Notes under the pieces: generated by a model
Seen by the model: the letters and a program-made list of their open reading frames with translations, nothing else
Told to the model about the DNA's origin: nothing
Databases searched by the model: none
Program-made: the position numbers and the translations under genes
NCBI GenBank assembly: GCA_947177425.1
Contig: CAMWUN010000028.1
Span: forward strand, 1 to 44,952
Direction of reading: 5' to 3'
Origin: an uncultured bacterium
GTDB lineage: Bacteria > Bacillota > Clostridia > Lachnospirales > Lachnospiraceae
Length of the DNA stretch: 44,952 bases
In this document: one piece after another, positions 42,905-44,952 of the stretch
Position numbering within the stretch: position 1 is the stretch's first letter
Layout of the letters: every line of letters starts with the position of its first letter

Positions 42905-43648
42905 ATGATTTTTAAGGTGGCAATTCCCGGTAAGCTGCAATTCAAGCTTTACCGGAAAGATGCAAATTTTTTACTTACCAGGCAGGGAGATGTCCATTAC
43001 ATAGGCGGTTCGGAGGTGCTTCCCCCGCCCCTTGAAGTAGAAAAGGAAAATGCAGTTATCAGCGATTTGGGGACGGAATATGAGAACGAAGCCAAATCCA
43101 TTCTGATAGAGCATAACTTAAGACTGGTTGTATACATCGCCAAGAAGTTTGACAATACCGGCGTGGGTGTGGAGGATCTGATTTCTATTGGAACCATTGG
43201 TCTTATCAAATCCATCAACACCTTTAATCCCGGCAAAAACATCAAGCTTGCTACTTACGCTTCCCGGTGCATTGAAAACGAGATACTGATGTATCTGCGC
43301 AGGAACAATAAGACAAAGCTGGAAGTGTCTATCGACGAGCCGCTTAACGTGGACTGGGATGGAAACGAACTGCTTTTGTCCGATATCCTCGGAACTGACG
43401 AGGATGTAATTTACAAGGACATTGAAAGTGAAGTGGAGCGCAAGCTTCTGCTCAAGGCAATCGATAAGCTGACAGAGCGGGAAAAGACCATAATCAATTT
43501 AAGATTCGGCCTTGGAACCAAAGACGGAAAGGAGATGACCCAGAAAGAGGTAGCGGAGCTTTTGGGGATTTCCCAGTCCTATATTTCCAGACTGGAGAAA
43601 AAAATTATGAAAAGGCTGAAAAAGGAACTGATAAGGGAAAGCTACTGA
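42905..43648 (+). CDS. sigE: sporulation sigma factor sigma-E (pro-form)
   Basis: The 247-residue protein begins with a pro-sequence of about 30 residues, then [12 protein letters not shown], the conserved cleavage-site neighbourhood. Sigma region 2 follows ([36 protein letters not shown]), with region 4 ([31 protein letters not shown]). It directs early mother-cell transcription after cleavage by SpoIIGA. ATG has an AGGAGG site. A terminator follows at 43661. Confidence 0.97.
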   Translation: MIFKVAIPGKLQFKLYRKDANFLLTRQGDVHYIGGSEVLPPPLEVEKENAVISDLGTEYENEAKSILIEHNLRLVVYIAKKFDNTGVGVEDLISIGTIGLIKSINTFNPGKNIKLATYASRCIENEILMYLRRNNKTKLEVSIDEPLNVDWDGNELLLSDILGTDEDVIYKDIESEVERKLLLKAIDKLTEREKTIINLRFGLGTKDGKEMTQKEVAELLGISQSYISRLEKKIMKRLKKELIRESY

Positions 43649-43660
43649 CAGTAAGGGCGG

Positions 43661-43697
43661 CCGGGGCAGGGAGAAGTTTCCCGGCCCCGGATTTTTG
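43661..43697. terminator. GC-rich terminator between sigE and ylmC
   Basis: CCGGGGC with GCCCCGG outer pairing and an inner GGGA/TTCCC stem, then ATTTTT. It separates the convergent sigE and ylmC genes. Confidence 0.75.
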
Positions 43698-43723
43698 GCC
43701 CGCCGGATTTCCCGGGGCATGCG

Positions 43724-43957
43724 CTAACAGCAGATATCCACAATAATGATGTCAGGGCCGATTTGTTTGATGTCTTTATAGGGAATACATATATCCGGCT
43801 CGGTGCACAGGAAATTCAGGAATTTGCCGCCGTTGTGTATGAAAACCTTACAGATATGTCCACTGCACTGGTCAAATTCCAAATCAGAGATTCTTCCCAG
43901 TTTTTTACAGTCCCGCATATTGATCACATCTTTGCATTTGAGTTCAGAAAAGAGCAT
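43724..43957 (-). CDS. ylmC: YlmC/YmxH-family PRC-barrel sporulation protein
   Basis: The 77-residue protein matches the small PRC-barrel family (MLFSELKCKDVINMRDCKKL, then GRISDLEFD and IPYKDIKQIGPDIIIVD). Members are found in spore formers near sporulation sigma factor genes, and their exact role is unclear. It is on the reverse strand between sigE and sigG, transcribed away from sigG. Confidence 0.9.
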   Translation of the reverse strand: MLFSELKCKDVINMRDCKKLGRISDLEFDQCSGHICKVFIHNGGKFLNFLCTEPDICIPYKDIKQIGPDIIIVDICC

Positions 43958-44024
43958 ATCCTTAACCTTTCTTTTTCCCTCTATAGTTTATTTTATGCAG
44001 GAATGGCAAAAGGGTGCAAAAGCA

Positions 44025-44055
44025 TGAATATTTTCCAGCCAATTTGTGAATGATT
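44025..44055 (+). promoter_or_regulatory. weak candidate forespore (sigma-F/G) promoter of sigG
   Basis: TGAATA (44025-44030) is 15 bases from GTGAATGATT (44046-44055), which partly fits sigma-F/sigma-G elements. sigG is normally transcribed from such a promoter in the forespore. The -10 match is imperfect. Confidence 0.25.
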
Positions 44056-44102
44056 TCTATTACAAACAAGTTGTCAGATACAGAGGCAAGTTTGTAATAG
44101 AA
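44055..44102 (+). promoter_or_regulatory. 13-bp perfect inverted repeat just upstream of the sigG ribosome-binding site
   Basis: TTCTATTACAAAC (44055-44067) and GTTTGTAATAGAA (44090-44102) are exact reverse complements with a 22-base loop. The right arm ends two bases before AGGAGG. It could be an RNA hairpin in the leader or a protein binding site. Confidence 0.75.
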
Positions 44103-44119
44103 CCAGGAGGAAATTGGAA

Positions 44120-44899
44120 ATGGCGCAGGGAAAAGTTGAGATATGCGGCGTAAATACGGCGAAACTGCCGCTTTTAAAGGCGGAGGAAAAAGAAAAGCTG
44201 TTTGAACAGATAGAGTCGGGAGATAAGGAAGCAAGGCAGAAGTATATCGAAGGAAATCTGCGTCTTGTCCTGAGTGTGATTAAACGTTTTTCGTCCAGCA
44301 ATGAAAACGTGGACGATTTATTTCAGATTGGATGTATCGGGCTGATTAAAGCAATCGATAATTTTGATTCCACCCTGAACGTAAAGTTCAGCACTTATGC
44401 GGTGCCTATGATTATCGGGGAAATACGGCGGTTTCTGCGGGACAACAACACCATCCGGGTGAGCAGATCTTTAAAGGATACTGCCTACAAAGCTATCTAT
44501 GCCAAAGAAAACCTGATTAAGCAGAATATGAAAGAGCCTACCATTAATGAAATTGCACAGGAGATTGGAATTTCCAAAGAAGATGTGGTCTACGCGCTGG
44601 ATGCCATACAGAATCCCATGAGCCTTTATGAACCGATTTTTACAGACGGTGGAGATGCACTGTATGTGATGGATCAGATTAGTGATAAGAAAAATAAAGA
44701 GGAAAACTGGGTGGAACATCTTTCCTTAAGCGAAGCCATGAAAAGGCTGGGTGATCGGGAACATGAAATTATCAGCCTGCGTTTTTTTGAGGGGAAGACG
44801 CAGATGGAGGTGGCTGAAATGATTGGAATTTCCCAGGCACAGGTGTCAAGGCTTGAGAAGAATGCCCTGAAAGTAATGAAAAATTATCTGACGGCATAG
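44120..44899 (+). CDS. sigG: forespore sigma factor sigma-G
   Basis: The 259-residue protein starts KVEICGVNTAKLPLLK, the conserved N-terminus of sigma-G. Region 2 (LRLVLSVIKRFSSSNENVDD, LFQIGCIGLIKAIDNFD), region 3 (EPTINEIAQEIGISKEDVVY) and region 4 (LGDREHEIISLRFFEGKTQM, SQAQVSRLEKNALKVM) follow. It directs late forespore genes. ATG 44120 is nine bases after AGGAGG and is preferred to TTG 44114, which is only three bases away. Together with spoIIGA-sigE this shows that the organism has the core sporulation machinery. Confidence 0.96.
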   Translation: MAQGKVEICGVNTAKLPLLKAEEKEKLFEQIESGDKEARQKYIEGNLRLVLSVIKRFSSSNENVDDLFQIGCIGLIKAIDNFDSTLNVKFSTYAVPMIIGEIRRFLRDNNTIRVSRSLKDTAYKAIYAKENLIKQNMKEPTINEIAQEIGISKEDVVYALDAIQNPMSLYEPIFTDGGDALYVMDQISDKKNKEENWVEHLSLSEAMKRLGDREHEIISLRFFEGKTQMEVAEMIGISQAQVSRLEKNALKVMKNYLTA

Positions 44900-44915
44900 G
44901 GTTACTGTTCACACA

Positions 44916-44940
44916 GACCTGCGCATTTACTGCGCTGGTC
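44916..44940. other. hairpin after sigG
   Basis: GACCTGCGCA and TGCGCTGGTC pair with one mismatch around TTTAC. There is no T-run. It may be an intergenic repeat hairpin or a weak terminator. Confidence 0.4.
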
Positions 44941-44952
44941 GTAAGAAAGTGA

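Noticed and set aside
44901-44952. tRNA or other RNA gene at the window end
   Set aside because: Only a single 10-bp hairpin is visible with no cloverleaf.

Overview
The window looks like a chromosome segment from a spore-forming member of the Clostridia, most likely Lachnospiraceae. Evidence: a low-to-mid GC Firmicutes gene complement, the order rlmN-prpC-prkC-rsgA, a division and cell-wall (dcw) cluster with two class B PBPs, and an intact spoIIGA-sigE-ylmC-sigG sporulation module. The species cannot be named from sequence alone.

Layout. (1) 1-3974: the end of rlmN, then PP2C phosphatase, PASTA Ser/Thr kinase and RsgA. (2) 3975-17836: an accessory region replacing the usual continuation after rsgA. 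It holds relics (BmrR/GyrI-type effector domain, ABC ATPase, FtsX-type permease, zinc ribbon, AraC, possible relaxase, three GNAT fragments, tyrosine integrase N-terminus), an intact MATE transporter, a small membrane protein, a chemoreceptor, and a complete AT-rich JetABCD (Wadjet) anti-plasmid operon. Just upstream of jetA is a promoter, two 38-nt tandem repeats and a terminator. This resembles the RNA antitoxin half of a type III toxin-antitoxin system with no toxin gene visible. (3) 17837-19827: ychF and lgt. (4) 20139-38332: the dcw cluster mraZ-rsmH-ftsL-pbp(ftsI)-pbp(spoVD)-mraY-murD-ftsW-murA-ftsQ-ftsZ. (5) 38556-41911: a zinc-ribbon/LRR membrane protein and an M18 aminopeptidase. (6) 42047-44899: spoIIGA, sigE, ylmC (reverse) and sigG.

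Most striking feature. The second class B PBP gene, in the spoVD position, is split exactly at its SxN active-site codons by a 5135-bp element (25432-30566). The element is bounded by 17-bp direct repeats (25415-25431 and 30550-30566). It carries a large serine recombinase whose stop codon lies inside the right repeat, a small translationally coupled ORF, and a reverse-strand ABC importer operon. Recombination between the repeats would rejoin the gene in frame into a full-length protein of about 577-581 aa. This parallels the B. subtilis skin element in sigK and could be a developmentally excised element, although it could equally be a simple insertion. The insertion, plus a terminator just before spoVD, also separates the essential mraY-murD-ftsW genes from the mraZ promoter.

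Other points. A dispersed hairpin repeat family (about 37-42 bp, at least seven copies) occurs in the accessory region and inside the spoVD element. The spoIIG promoter has a perfect Spo0A box and a 21-bp -35/-10 spacer. Upstream of mraZ there is a phased array of AAGTGG MraZ-type boxes.
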